Shown here piece after piece: positions 52,601 to 64,000 of a stretch of 64,000 bases of DNA; position 1 is the first letter of the stretch, and each line of letters begins with the position of its first letter. Where the stretch lies: assembly GCA_030770545.1 (NCBI GenBank), contig CM061098.1, positions 6,404,001 through 6,468,000 of the forward strand, written 5' to 3'. The notes beneath the pieces were generated by a model that was given only the letters and a program-made list of their open reading frames with translations, had not been told where the DNA came from and made no database searches. The stretch comes from Macropodus opercularis (taxonomy: Eukaryota > Chordata > Actinopteri > Anabantiformes > Osphronemidae). The translations under genes were made by a program, and so were the position numbers.

Positions 52601-55600
52601 GCTACGTCCCAAACAAGGTTGAAGAAAATATGAAACCAGTTTTATGAAACTGAAAAGAAGGTGCGGCGTGAAGATAAACAAATGTGTTTCAGAACTAAGG
52701 TTTAGGTTTTACAAATAATAAATCCACTGTTGTGACTGTGATGGAACTGTTGATATGACACCTTGGACCCTGCAGCACAGTGCATTCCTTATCAGCTGGA
52801 CTGCGGAGCCATTGTCATCCAGCGAGCGACATGAGTCACAGTCACGATGAGACAAGTGTTGGCTACCAGCTAAGCCATTCTCAGAGGACCGAGCGGCTCA
52901 GCCTTGTTTTTACAAGCAGGGACCAGTCTCCACCCACAGAGTGATCGAACACAAGCGGCGGCTGAAGGACACGTGAATCTTCAACAGAGACAACGAGCGA
53001 GTGCCGAACGACCGCGCAGGCAGAAAAGCAAACCCCACCTTTAGCAACACAAAGCACAGCGTGAATAAAGCAGCAGGACAGAGGCGTCTCAGCTCATCAC
53101 TTAAAGACTTCACTGAAGTATTTATGCCTCCAAATGACCCGATTTGCAGCCCATGTCCCTGGATGTGGGCTGGTATACAACATGCCAGATGGTGACGTAG
53201 GAGAACCTGAGCTTTAACAACAGTTTGTGCTGTTGCAGACTTCACATTTGAATGGACGATAAGGGCCTGGTGCCTGGTGGCTCTATCGGCGCTGATTGTG
53301 AATTTGCACACGTCAAGGACAGGTGCTGGTGCTGGTCTGTCACAGGAAACCACTGGCTGCTGTGAACAAACATCTTCCCACAACTACAGGGACCTGACCT
53401 GTGCAGCCACGAAGAACAAAATGCTGCATCTGAACCTTCGCTACAGCTGCAACAACAGCAGCCAGTTCCTCTCCTTTTAAGCTAACAAATGTCTTTTTGT
53501 GTATTTTACATTCACAATCAGTGTTGATATGCTGAAGACATCTTATTGGAAAAGCTTGATACACAAACTTAATGAAATAGATCCTTAGAATGTTTTTATT
53601 TTAAATTGTCAACTTTCTGTTGTCATTACCGCTACTCACCAATTTCCGCTTCGATGAAGGTGGCTTCCTCTGGGAGGGCCCGTGGCAGCACCCCAGGGTC
53701 GCTGAAGCTGGTCCTCAGCAACATGGCCATGACGAAGAGGAAGAGCAGAGCAGCGAACACCGGGATGGCGGGAGACAGATGGACGGCCAGGTACGGACAT
53801 CTGCGCAAGAAAAGGAGGTGAGGAACTATGAAACGCTGCAGTGACGAGACACGGTCAGCGAACACACAATAACCTTGGCAGAAATGGCAGCGCGGCGTGT
53901 AACGGAGCATGTGCAGGGAGGGCATGACAACAGTGCACATCTTCTGGACTGGTGTTCTGAGCATAAGGTCACGAACTGCGAGACCTGCTCTTTCTCTGGT
54001 TCATGCAGAAGTCAGGGCCGTGAATAAACAACATCACGCCGCACTTGTGTCACCTTCTGGAGGAGGGGAGCTACATTAGCATAAGTCCATTTACCCTACT
54101 GGAAAAAACCCTGCTGCTCGGTGCGATAACACGAGAGCTGCAGAGCAAAACGCTGCGACAGAACAGGGCAGAGAGGCAGCAAAGGATTCTGCATGCAGGT
54201 ATTAATAGTTAATCTGCACGGCCACGTCTCCCATCCATGTAGCGAGGATCATGTTTTCATAATGCCACGCTAATGTTGCACTACAGGTTGCGAGCTATTC
54301 TTCCACATCTTGAGCAAAAATAAGCTGACACACATTCAGCCTCTTTGCCCAGAAGCTTGAACCACTAAAGACCAGACTAGGACACAAGCATCTGTTGTTT
54401 TTTTTTACATATTCACTATATGTAGTAGTGGAAATAATTGGTTTATTCATAATTTAGTGCCTCTGCAGCAAATTTAATAATGAGTTGACCGTTTTTTAAT
54501 CCACTCATCCATCAAACACGCTCTCTCACAGCTGCCAGAAAGCCTAAAAGAAAAGGAATGTAGCTGAGCAAACATCTGCCACTAAGCACAAAAGTCCACC
54601 TTAGGTTGGAAGTGCAGACGAACCAGGTATGTCCACATACCTGAGCCCTAACGACACAAACACCTGCTGAACCGGTCTGAGCAGTTTCCTTGCAGTGCTT
54701 TTTTCACGCTAATGGAAACTATGGATCAAATCGATAGAAATTTCCACTGGAGCAGGCCTGCGAGCTACGTTTGGCCCATTTGTCGGTGCAGAGGAGGCAA
54801 CATGCCGACGAAGTGTAGTTCCTGTAATGATGGTTGGGCATTTGAGGCACACACTCTATCAGCGCTTCCCATCAAGCCTTTCCTTCCTGGATGTGACCAT
54901 TTCCTGAGCTGTTTAGCAGCAGGGTCAGACACCACACAGGCAACGGAAAAGCCGCTGTGACTAGAGCGACGGGCCGACTCCAACCCCACGTACGAAAAAA
55001 GAGGAGCGACGTCTGCACATCACATTCTTGGGATGAAATGCTTACTGTAATTAAAAGCACCATAAAACATTTGATTACACTTCAGTCTCCTTAGACCTAG
55101 TCTGCTAATTATGTGTTCCTGCCATATTGGGCCCCTACATGGTAAAAATTATGTAATTAATGAATGAATAGGGGACGTCAGACATCATGTTTGTTCAGTG
55201 AAGACAAGAAATCAATTTATTATTTCATTTAAAAAGCTCAGTTAACTGAAACAGCTGCACTCAATAAGCACAATAATCACGGTAAACATGAAGCAATTAC
55301 AACATTACATAAGAGGGAGCTAGTGGCTGTTTACTGTGCGCTGAAAGTGTAACGCTCACGTTGTGTGTGTAGGCATAAGATGCATTAGGGCGTGTCCGCT
55401 GCAGACTGATCCACAGGATTCCCCCTCTCAACTCAGGATGACACCGGCTCAAAGATGACAAGCTACTAATGTTGGGATATTGCTGCATCAAAACCGCTTT
55501 AACTTCCCAACAACAAAACTGAACCCAGGATTAACTTGTCACCGTGTCACGGCCTCTGTGCACATTTTAAACTCGCACTCTATTAATACTTAAGGGTTGT

Positions 55601-58600
55601 AAGCGGCTGCAGACCTGCGTGAATCATACCACAAATGAATTGTGCGCTGGCCCACAGCGAGCCTCTGTCACAGAAACATCTGGAGCCTCTGCCTGTTTCT
55701 AGGGCACTGCTAAAAAAAAACACCAGCCCTCTCTCCTTCTCCACAGACAAACTCTCTCTCCAGTACTGAACGTGGTTAAACACTCACATCAGAGAACGCG
55801 TAAATATGTGCGTATTACTCTTAAAGTTTTGTCTTTATAATGAAAATCCATGGTATAATAGGTTCTACTGAAGCTGCAGAGGGTACAATCTGTTGTCCAC
55901 TTCAAATCAGTCTTCCTCATTACGCAACGTACAAATACCATATGACAGAGATCCTAGGATTAAAGCTGGGAACACAGATGCTGTGTCGCAGGACATTTAT
56001 GAACCTAAATGAGATATAAATATAAATCTGATTATTTTCAGCCACATAAAATTGTGACTTAACATTATTGAAAACGAATCCATGTAAAAAAAAAACATCT
56101 ATTTGAGGGAATCCATCTCAAACCAAACAGATGAATTCAAAACAGATGGACCATTATATTTCTCTCTGTGTGGCGCGCAGACTGTGAAATAACTTAAATA
56201 TACACACACACGAGCAATGGTTTCACACTATGTGGGTGAAAACTATCAGTTTATCCTCAGCACCCTCCTGCTGCCAGGGGAAGCTTCCAGAGAACAAAGC
56301 CTGTAGACACGCTTACTGTAAATTCCGTATCCACTCTGAATAGGACATAAATCATGTTACTGCTCATTTAGCCTGGATGGCTGCCGCTTTCTGATTGGCT
56401 CACGGAGAGACGAGGAGGGGTGAGATGTTAAAGGAGGCTGAGGCGTCCGTTACAAGACCTCCTCTGACTGCAGCCTCACCCCTTTGCTTCTACCGATCTG
56501 TTCTTACACACTGTCAATTGATCAAGATGCCAAGAGGGGCTGGAAGCAATGTGTGCGCACGCAGCAACACAAATGCACACAAAGCATCAGCCTCGTTCCG
56601 TGCACATATGCTTCTGCCCAGCAGCTCGGCGTCCCGGGGTGGACAGACAGATGACGCACACAGTGCTTGTGTTCCAGATCCCGGTTCGCTAAGCCAAGCT
56701 CCAGTGGAGACTATCCTTACGCATGTAAAGACAGACACACAACACGCATGCATCAGTGGGAACCAAACCAGCACAACATCATCTGCTGTGCCGACACGGT
56801 CCTAAAATGACTTCTGCTCATACAGATAAGAACAGGCCAGGCCCACAAGTTCTATCTGTTTAACTGCTCCTAATGAGTTTCCATTTGCGTCTTCAGACAC
56901 TCGTTTCCGCAATCTAGCACAAATTAATGCGCAGAGAGGTTTGTCTGCGCGAGATACTGATGAGTGGTGATAAAAGTGAGACAGCTGCTCGGCCGGTGCT
57001 GGATGCGAGTCAGCTCGCGCCAGGACACTGCCCCCTCTGTTCTCCCCTCAATGCCACGGTGGGAGCCTGCAGGAATGAATCCTCAAAAAACAAAGCAGGA
57101 ACCTTCACTACAAACGCTGTGCACGGTATGTGATAACAGAAAGATGAAGACTCGTTCCAAGAAAGACATTAGATGCAAATGGGGCTTTTGAGAACGCATT
57201 AAAGGCTATTACACTATCAGATGTTTAAATCGGATGTGTACCAACATACTGTGTAATGGGGAGTTTGAAAATTACTCTCATGGTGTATGGGTTCAATCTC
57301 AGTGTTAATATCCACCCCCACGAGAGATAATTATGTTTGGCTGTAATGTGAACATAGCGTGCTAACAGCCCCCAGTCATTAGTCATCACAATGTCTCCTC
57401 TGGGTTCTGGATGTTGGGTTTGAGTGGTGTCGGCGCTCGCTGTGTGCTCTGGGCCGAACAACATCAGCTGCTGTCCGCACTCAAAGCAGGAGGCCGTGGA
57501 AGCGCGGCTCAGACGTGAAGGCCTGGCTCAACTAAGAGCAGCTCACGAGGACACTCACACGGTCAAGAAGCGGCTTCGCGCCACTCAGAGCCCATCTGAA
57601 CTGAAATGTGTTTAGCTTGGCCAGAAAAAAAAAATGAATAAAGATGAAATAAGAGGAACAAGAACAGAAAGTGGAAGCAATCTCAGTGAGCAGCGGCACT
57701 GCTTTATGATGGTAATTCAGAGTTATGTTCTTCATTTTAGAAACAGCCCTCTGTGCAGCTTTAACTGACAGGATCTGGCTTCACATGCGGCACCGACCTG
57801 GCCGACAGTCTTTTGCAGGGCTAACGAGTCCACTGGGCTGCGGGAGTAGTGGATTGAGACAGAACTGCTGAGACGACAGGACTGGCAGCTTTCTGTTCTT
57901 GACCCAGAGGCATGCACAGATAGCAATATGAAATATTAAACACCTCAGCATGTGGTCACTCGTAAATCTGAGAGAGATGGTAACACATGGGCAAACAGTG
58001 GCACTTCACTAAAAACACCTCTCATCTAAAAACACATCACCTGTCACACCTGGGCTGCACCTCAGCTCAAGAAACGACATTGGAGTGAAGACTGGGGTCG
58101 AATGGTGGGTTCTGGACCAAGTTCATTGAACGCATCGCACCCAGCTTCAGGAAATTATTTTTCACTGCTCTCTGGCATTTTATTGACAAAATGATTAAAC
58201 GAGAAACAACTGGCAGATTAAATCAATGCTGAAAAGAACCATTCCAGCCCTCAAGTACTTTTACTATGGGAAGGCCTTTGGTGATGGTGTTCATCACCAA
58301 TTTCCTGTTCAGCCTATAAAATGTCAGAACATGGTCAAAGATGTTAATGACACTGCCTAAAATGACTTCACTTCTCCTAGAGCTAAATAAAAAAGAGATA
58401 TAAACTCCATGAATCACAACCGGAAGCTGATACTATTTCACTCAAGTGATTAATCGAGTACTCGTTGCAGCTCTATGCTCCTCATCACGCATAATGACTC
58501 CCAGATCCTGAAGTGATTCAACTAACCCTTCCTGCAGTCGGCCATGGTTGGATGGTGCATCTAGGAGTTAGAGAGAGGACTCGACTTACTCGAAGGCGAA

Positions 58601-58753
58601 GAAGAGCGAGCACGTCCCGATGATGAGGAACAGGGTCAGGTAGAAGACTCCTTTCTGCCGGGCCATCATTACGCGTCCGTCGCAGCAGAACGTGTTTTTA
58701 CCCGGGAGCTTCTCCCATTTTCGCACCTTTCGTGTAATCATCACCGCCGACAT
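46153..58753 (-). CDS. zdhhc9: DHHC palmitoyltransferase ZDHHC9
   Basis: Golgi/ER protein S-acyltransferase; the mammalian enzyme with partner GOLGA7 palmitoylates H- and N-Ras. Coding exons in transcript order: 58753-58590, 53800-53640, 51226-51068, 49728-49591, 49478-49430, 49180-49078, 47021-46918, 46742-46649, 46335-46153. They join in phase to 384 aa (human 364). The start MSAVMITRK matches the human N-terminus. Membrane segments lie at ~35-54, ~62-82, ~183-207 and ~225-249. The Cys-rich domain spans ~138-188 (YCYTCKIFRPPRASHC, then DRFDHHCPWVGNC), with DHHC at 165-168 and catalytic Cys168. A TTxE motif (TTNE, 254-257) and a PaCCT-type motif with paired cysteines (NPYSHKNIIKNCC, 271-283) follow. 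The Ser/Pro-rich tail (293-384) is the least conserved part. Intron 1 is 4.8 kb. Intron 5 is AT-AC (separate entry); the rest are GT-AG. Confidence 0.97.
46582..46641. repeat. GT/CA microsatellite beside a zdhhc9 splice donor
   Basis: On the plus strand, TG repeats, then nine G's, then about 13 more TG units. On the transcribed (minus) strand this is a CA-rich tract starting within 8 nt of the 5' splice site of zdhhc9 exon 8 (donor GT at 46,648-46,647, reading GTGAGCGCACACA). It gives rise to His/Thr- or Cys/Val-repeat open frames that are not genes. Confidence 0.95.
49181..49429 (-). other. U12-type AT-AC intron (zdhhc9 intron 5)
   Basis: Exon 5 ends ...CCT GGA AC and the intron begins ATATCCTTT (49,429-49,421), the exact U12 (minor spliceosome) 5' splice-site consensus. 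There is no GT at the junction required by the protein. Near the 3' end is TTTTCTTAAC (49,200-49,191), close to the U12 branch-point consensus, and about 10 nt later the intron ends in AC (49,182-49,181). Joining gives Thr-Val-Leu-Glu-Val, matching the human sequence at this junction. Using the nearby AG (CCAG, five bases upstream of the chosen end) would shift the frame. Length is 249 nt. Confidence 0.92.
51256..51291. repeat. ATT/ACT trinucleotide repeat
   Basis: A tandem (ATT)n followed by (ACT)n tract in zdhhc9 intron 2, about 30 bp beyond the 3' splice site of exon 3. Confidence 0.85.
53801..58589 (-). other. Large first intron of zdhhc9
   Basis: A 4.8-kb intron between the exon encoding the first membrane segment and the exon encoding the second. 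No nested gene is recognised. The open frames at 56,395-56,805 (+) and 54,712-54,960 (+) resemble no family and have no splice support. Confidence 0.7.
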
Positions 58754-60496
58754 TGTGTCCTGTTTTCAGATCAGTCCCCTTTAGGTTAACGTCAGGTGTT
58801 GCGCTGTAAAACGATTCAGGCAATAAACGGCAGACGAGCCTGCGCCCATATAGATTCTGATGAACACAGCTCAGTTTGGAGCCTATTGCGCACAGTCCGC
58901 TGGCAGAGAAACCAACCACTTCTTCGGCCGCGTTAGAGATTTCAGCACATCACGGCGACTGTGGAACATGTTCTTCTCTTGTCAAGCGTCGCACTCACAT
59001 AATGAGCCTTTCTGAGCCACAATATCTCCCGTTTCCAGCGTGCACCTCCGCACGTCATTCCCAGGAACGCGAGGCTGCCGCGGCGCTCGAACAACCTCAA
59101 CCGTCTCTGTCCAGTCAAAACAGAAACGATCAGAGATTCAGCCAAAGGCTTGCGGAGGATGTTTCCCCACAGACGCTAGAGAATCCAGTCGAGGCTGTTG
59201 CGCGGACGGAGCGGACCTTGACCGGCTGACATTCATATCATCTTGATAAATCATAAATGATATTACTGCCGAGATGCTGCGTTTCCAAATAAATTAGGAC
59301 GTGACATTAACAGCTTGTAAGAAAAAAAGAAGAACTTTAGAAATAAGAAATAATCGCAGAATGTATGAAAGCAAACGTGGAAAGACGTTTGATATGCGCT
59401 TTTCTTTTCCCGCAGGATTCCAGCTCTCGGGTTCAGTCAATGGCAGCAGGAAACACGCCTAGATTGAAATGTCTAATCTTAAAGGGGCAGGACAGGTTCA
59501 ACAGAAAGAACAAAGGAACCGGACGAAGGTCCAATTTAGACCACATTAATATACAGCCCTCGCCCGTAGTATTACTCAGGGGGCAAGATTGAGAAGAGGT
59601 GTATTAATGCCGTTAATTGGTAGGAGACACCCGACGCATTAATCCCTCAAGTGTCGCCTCATGTGTAATTCAAAGGCTCCCGGGAGCAGAGGTGCTCAGA
59701 GTCAGTCACATGTTAGATTACTACTGACAGAAAACACAGGTTTGTGTTTTGTTGATTATCACTGAATAAGTTAGTGTCTATAGTTGCACCAGCAGTAAAC
59801 CTAATTTATTGTTTCTGGCAAATTAGCTCTGTGTCTAAAGTAAAGTCCACACAAATCTGTAAAATATTATTTTTAATAATGATGATTATTACTGTGATGG
59901 CTCAGAATCGGCTTCAGTCAGTCATCCAGCCAGTACAGTCTCCTTAGAGGCAGGCAGTGGGCACTGATAGACAGAGGAGGCCTGGACCCAGACACTGAAC
60001 TAGAAGATGGTCATTGTCTTTCTGAAAGTTATAGACCAGAGGTAGAAGAAGCAACAGCACCATCGATCAATTAATATAATACCGGTGAACCACAGCTGCC
60101 AGATCAGCTACTAATCCTGTGATTATTATGTTTTATTTAAATGAAACCATCATGGTTTGGTCTATCGACAGCAACTGCGTGTCCAAACGTCTTGCAGCCA
60201 GAGTTTTAGTCAAACATCTACAGCAGTTACTGATTTCGTGTATTTTTATTCTCGTTGTCGAACTAAAATATAAAAACAAAAGGCTCAGCACCGTCTTTTA
60301 ATTAACCATTGAAGAGTCTTGTAGCGCTTTGAGTTTACAATAAAGTTTTGTGTTTTGAAATGTCCGTCCTACAAAACACTCCGACTGGAAACAACGTGTG
60401 CTGCGGTGGAGCGAGATTTCTGGTTATTTGTGGGTTTGTTGTGGACTAAAAGCTGCGTTTTTAAACCGGGAGCCATAAATACAGTGCGTCACTTAA
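58754..60496. promoter_or_regulatory. Divergent promoter region between zdhhc9 and trmt12
   Basis: The two genes are transcribed away from each other across this 1.7-kb gap. The stretch about 58,900-59,230 has noticeably more CpG (clusters such as 'cggccgcg' and 'gccgcggcgctcg') than the AT-rich surroundings, consistent with the zdhhc9 promoter and first exon. An AATAAA at 60,339-60,344 (+) sits about 150 bp before the trmt12 start and has no gene that I can assign to it. Transcription starts were not located. Confidence 0.4.
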
Positions 60497-62728
60497 ATGG
60501 ACGGTGTACCCTGCCTGCGTGTGGCACAATGTCAGGCACAGCAGTTCAGGTAATCACCCATCTAATCAGTTATTAGCCGCTGAAGCTACACCATTTTAGC
60601 TAGCAGTGAGCGTGAGGCAGTCACGTCATAAAGTGCTACTGAGTAGCTGTTGAACTTAGGTTTACACAACATTAGTTCATCCAGTCACTTCGTGTGTGTG
60701 ACGTTTAATTGGAAATACTGTTCAACAACACTGAGTTTTAAACATGGTCTCTACACAGGGAACGTTTACAGGTAAAGGGAGTTTTGGATCTGACTCTGTG
60801 TTTGCGGAAAGACTCCGACGGGACAGTTCTTCTGCCCATTGCGCCATCCCGCCTTTCACAGCTTGATCTGCACTCCCTCCAAACTCTGGTACCCTCACAC
60901 GGTTCTTGTGAGCTAGTTTGGAGTCAGGTAATTAAAGGGGATTTTGCTCAAATGGAACGAGCAACGGACATGAAAGTATTTCAGTGTTTGCTCTGTGTCA
61001 TTATAGGCCCTACAGTCAAAGAAGACAAGCGTTAATAAACTCGAGTTAATTCTCCAGGAGCTGTTTGAGTCCCGAGGTGAAAGATGGACAGAAGAGCTGA
61101 AGGGAGATCTCCCTCGCAGCTTCCAGAGGCACGAGGACCTAGTCCTGCTGGGAGACAAATGCTTCTCCCATGCGTCCTGGAAGAAAATGGGTACCGGCTA
61201 TAATATGTCCGTTGCTGGATACAAACAACAACTTAGAATGTTTTCGATGGCTTCTAACTTTTACTTACTTACAGATCAACAGCTATGGAGCACAGTAGCC
61301 AAAGGCCTGGGGGCAAAGCGCCTGGCAAAAATGAACCGAATAAGCAGGGATGGATTTAGGTCCCCTGTTGTCACAATGCTGTTAGGAGATCACAGCTGGG
61401 TCAGACATGTTGATAATGGTATTAAGTAGGTGTCTGTCAAACAGTTTTTTTGCTTAACGCACAGGACAAAAGATTAATGCAAGGAATGTGTCTAAAAGTG
61501 TTATTTCTTGTCTTTCAGGTATGAGTTTGATGTGACTAAATGCATGTTTTCAGCTGGAAACATAACAGAGAAGCTTCGTGTGGCTGGATTTGACTGCAGA
61601 GAAGAGACTGTGGTGGATTTATATGCAGGTGTGAAAGCTTTTTACATAGAGGACACTTTTTGAATATAACTCAATCAATGGCACTGGCCATATCATGTTT
61701 AAATCATAGATTTTACTGTAGGAGTTTATTTCAGTGATGACACAGCTGTCACTACCATATCGTCTTTCAGGTATTGGATACTTCACTCTCCCATATCTGG
61801 TACACGCGAGGGCCGCTCATGTTCACGCCTGTGAATGGAACCCTAATGCGGTTGAAGCTTTACGGAGAAACCTTGAGGCAAACAGGGTGTCTGATCGCTG
61901 CACAGTTCACGAAGGAGACAACCGACAAGTAATGTATTTCACAGTATAGATGTCTACATACTCTGGTAGAATGTTTTCCAGTCACAGGGATTAAAATGTT
62001 GAAGTGGCTTCTGCCATCTAGTGGTTGTGTTTGTATCAGAAATAGAACTGTAATCCAAACCCCACTTGTGAATTTAGAAAGATCAGTTGAAAACGCAGAG
62101 AACGTCATTCAGTTTTCTGACACAGGATGAAGAGTTGTGAACCCCACTGTTACAACAGTTATCTTTATGAATGCAATGTTAACTGGGTGCAACTGAAAGA
62201 TGGGCCCAACAGACCTACTCTAAATAAATGTAGTTTGTTTGTTCTGTTGTTGTTTTTTTAATAATTTCACAGTGGTAGTAAAAATGTGTTTTGTAACATT
62301 TAATTATAGTTGTTTCTCGTTTAATTAATTCTGTATTATGTTTTTCTCAGCTGAAGCTGTGTGACATTGCTGACCGAGTCAACCTGGGTCTCATACCAAG
62401 CTCTAAGGATGGCTGGCCTGTCGCCTGTCGGCTGCTGAAGAGGACAACTGGTGGTATTTTGCACATTCACCACAACGTTACCTCACCTTTACTGAACACT
62501 GCAGCCGTTCCAACAATCAACGACGGCACACTGATGGTTTCTGGGAAGAAGGCTGACAGAGAGGCATGGCAGGCCTGGGCAGATGACACAGCAAAGCGCA
62601 TCGTGTCTCTGTTAGGGGACATTACTGGTGCACTGTGGACAACGAACGTACAGCACATAGAGCACGTCAAGTCATATGCGCCTCATGTTCACCATATTGT
62701 GCTGGACCTGGCGTGCAGACCAACTTAA
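60497..62728 (+). CDS. trmt12: tRNA wybutosine-synthesizing protein 2 (TYW2/TRMT12)
   Basis: Transfers the 3-amino-3-carboxypropyl group of S-adenosylmethionine to the wybutosine precursor at G37 of tRNA-Phe. Coding exons: 60497-60549, 60759-60927, 61007-61190, 61275-61425, 61519-61628, 61771-61928, 62351-62728. They join in phase to 400 aa (human 448). The ATG gives MDGVPCLRVAQ and is the only start placing the first exon in phase with the conserved REYLQ-like block (here FRERLQ); the human N-terminus is longer. Residues ~1-60 form the N-terminal TYW2 domain. The Rossmann SAM-binding fold has motif I at 219-227 (DLYAGIGYF), acidic Glu244 in ACEWNPNA for the ribose, DRCTVHEGDNR, and the catalytic-side IADRVNLGLIPSS with GGILHIHHN. 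The C-terminus SYAPHVHHIVLDL is diagnostic. Introns are GT-AG and mostly short. Confidence 0.96.
62011..62024 (-). promoter_or_regulatory. CTCF-like motif in trmt12 intron 6
   Basis: Minus strand reads CCACTAGATGGCAG, which fits the CTCF core (CCASYAGRKGGCRS) at all 14 positions. Best of four similarly oriented sites in the window. Binding is not shown. Confidence 0.45.
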
Positions 62729-64000
62729 ATTGCAGGACTGAATGCAGATGCTTAGTTGTGTTTATGGATACTAAACCAGCTACTGTAGTGTTTTTATAAA
62801 GCTTTATTTATCCAGGGCAGGTTCACAAATTCAGTTTTGTTTTTTCAGAAATGCCCTGACTCATAGACATAACATTTAATTCCACCTGGAAACTGTCCAA
62901 ACGTATTGCAGCCACGTCTGTGAGCCACTGGGCAAATTTACAGGACTAGTGGGGGATTAGGTGGTTTGCTTAGAAGCGCGTAACTGCTGCATTGCATTCA
63001 CTATCAAAAGACGAACACCCAGACATTAAACTCTGCTATTATGTGGTTTGTTGCACTACAAGATTTGTTTGTGTGTGTAAACTGACAGGCAAATGTTTTT
63101 TTTCCATTTGAAATTTTTGATACAAAAGTTGAATGTGCAAAGTTTGGATGTTCAGAACCAGCTCGATATGAAATTGACTTCTCAGGGATCACTGAATGGT
63201 TTACTGAGCATAGAAATGATGTGAATCATATGATGTGGTCTGTGTGATCATCAGGTCTGAAGCTAGTTGAACAGAAATGGGATGTGTTGGACCCAAATAA
63301 GGGAAAATCCTCTACATGACTGGTGTTCAACCTTCTGGTAGTAATCTCTGCCAAGCCGTTTTACAGCTTGTGGTGGACCCCCTCTGTTGTCAGTGTGCAT
63401 CTGAAATAGAGGCTGCAGGAGCTGAAAATACAACATGGGCCTTGTTGCCAAAATGTTCACAAAATTTCGACACATTTCAATTCGTGTTGACAGTGTTTGA
63501 CAACCCGTGTGTTTCCTACAGATGTAGCCAAGTGACACTGGGTTTAACCTTAAGTGCGCATTTCATTCAATTGTGTAGTTCAGCACAGGCAGTGTATTAT
63601 TTTAGATTTACAGATAATCACTATCATTCAAAATGTAAAGTACAGTGGCCTTATACTAAGACTTTAAAACTGCTCCGCCTTCATAGTGACCTTGTAACAG
63701 TGTTTTTTGTTTGTTTGATTTCTAAGTTAACACTTTGCATATGGCCTGACATCAAATAGTGACACACGTACTGTGAACCCATACTAATGGAAATAAATAC
63801 AAATGAGTCCTGTAATCAGAATGTGAAACGTACAAATATATACATACTGTAAATTCTACAGACTGTGCGTGAAAGTATATACTTTCATTGTGATTATTTT
63901 ATTCGGATCTCTACTTTTAATTGTGACAGGGATTGAAAATCATTAATCGTTCAGTGTTATGGTTCTTGTTGGGTCATACATGTCTGAACTCAGCTGAAAT
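62729..64000 (+). other. trmt12 3' flank
   Basis: No further gene is recognised. An ATTAAA at 63,025-63,030 and an AATAAA at 63,792-63,797 are possible trmt12 polyadenylation signals. An open frame of 147 codons at 63,316-63,759 has no recognisable family and probably lies in 3'UTR or intergenic DNA. Confidence 0.5.

Noticed and set aside
60355..60576. 73-codon open frame proposed as the trmt12 start
   Set aside because: It starts at TTG and is in the wrong phase. The frame starting at ATG 60,497 joins exon 2 in phase and matches the TYW2 N-terminal block.
1..64000. CRISPR arrays, operons or bacterial-type systems
   Set aside because: The gene structure is eukaryotic throughout. No spaced direct repeats or operon-like frames were seen.

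Overview
The window is vertebrate nuclear DNA, almost certainly from a ray-finned (probably percomorph-type) fish. The genes are split into short exons with mostly GT-AG introns, many only 80-500 bp. The predicted proteins align end to end with human orthologues. The dispersed repeats are kinds scattered through teleost genomes.

Layout. 1 to about 27,180 is gene-poor: I recognise no coding exon there, only old repeat fragments, simple repeats and a strong 14-bp hairpin. 27,506-35,754 (+) is xpnpep2, membrane-type aminopeptidase P, 21 coding exons, 673 aa. 35,755-38,209 is intergenic and holds a degenerate tRNA-Trp copy on the minus strand at 36,255-36,320. 38,210-43,058 (+) is sash3, a lymphocyte-type SH3/SAM adaptor, 8 coding exons, 405 aa. 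46,153-58,753 (-) is zdhhc9, a DHHC palmitoyltransferase, 9 coding exons, 384 aa, tail-to-tail with sash3. 60,497-62,728 (+) is trmt12 (TYW2), the wybutosine-pathway aminocarboxypropyl transferase, 7 coding exons, 400 aa, head-to-head with zdhhc9. Coding boundaries were set by hand from splice sites, reading phase and remembered human orthologues. UTR limits and transcription starts are not resolved.

The four genes do not form a pathway. They are neighbours by descent: XPNPEP2, SASH3 and ZDHHC9 lie in the same order and orientation on human Xq25-q26, whereas TRMT12 is on human chromosome 8q, so the right-hand junction differs between fish and human.

I see no novel multi-gene system. The most unusual feature is a U12-type AT-AC intron inside zdhhc9 (49,181-49,429). 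Other points worth a second look are a long CA repeat abutting another zdhhc9 splice donor, the tRNA-Trp relic whose acceptor stem is still fully paired, four CTCF-like motifs all in one orientation, and the perfect hairpin at 21,568-21,604.
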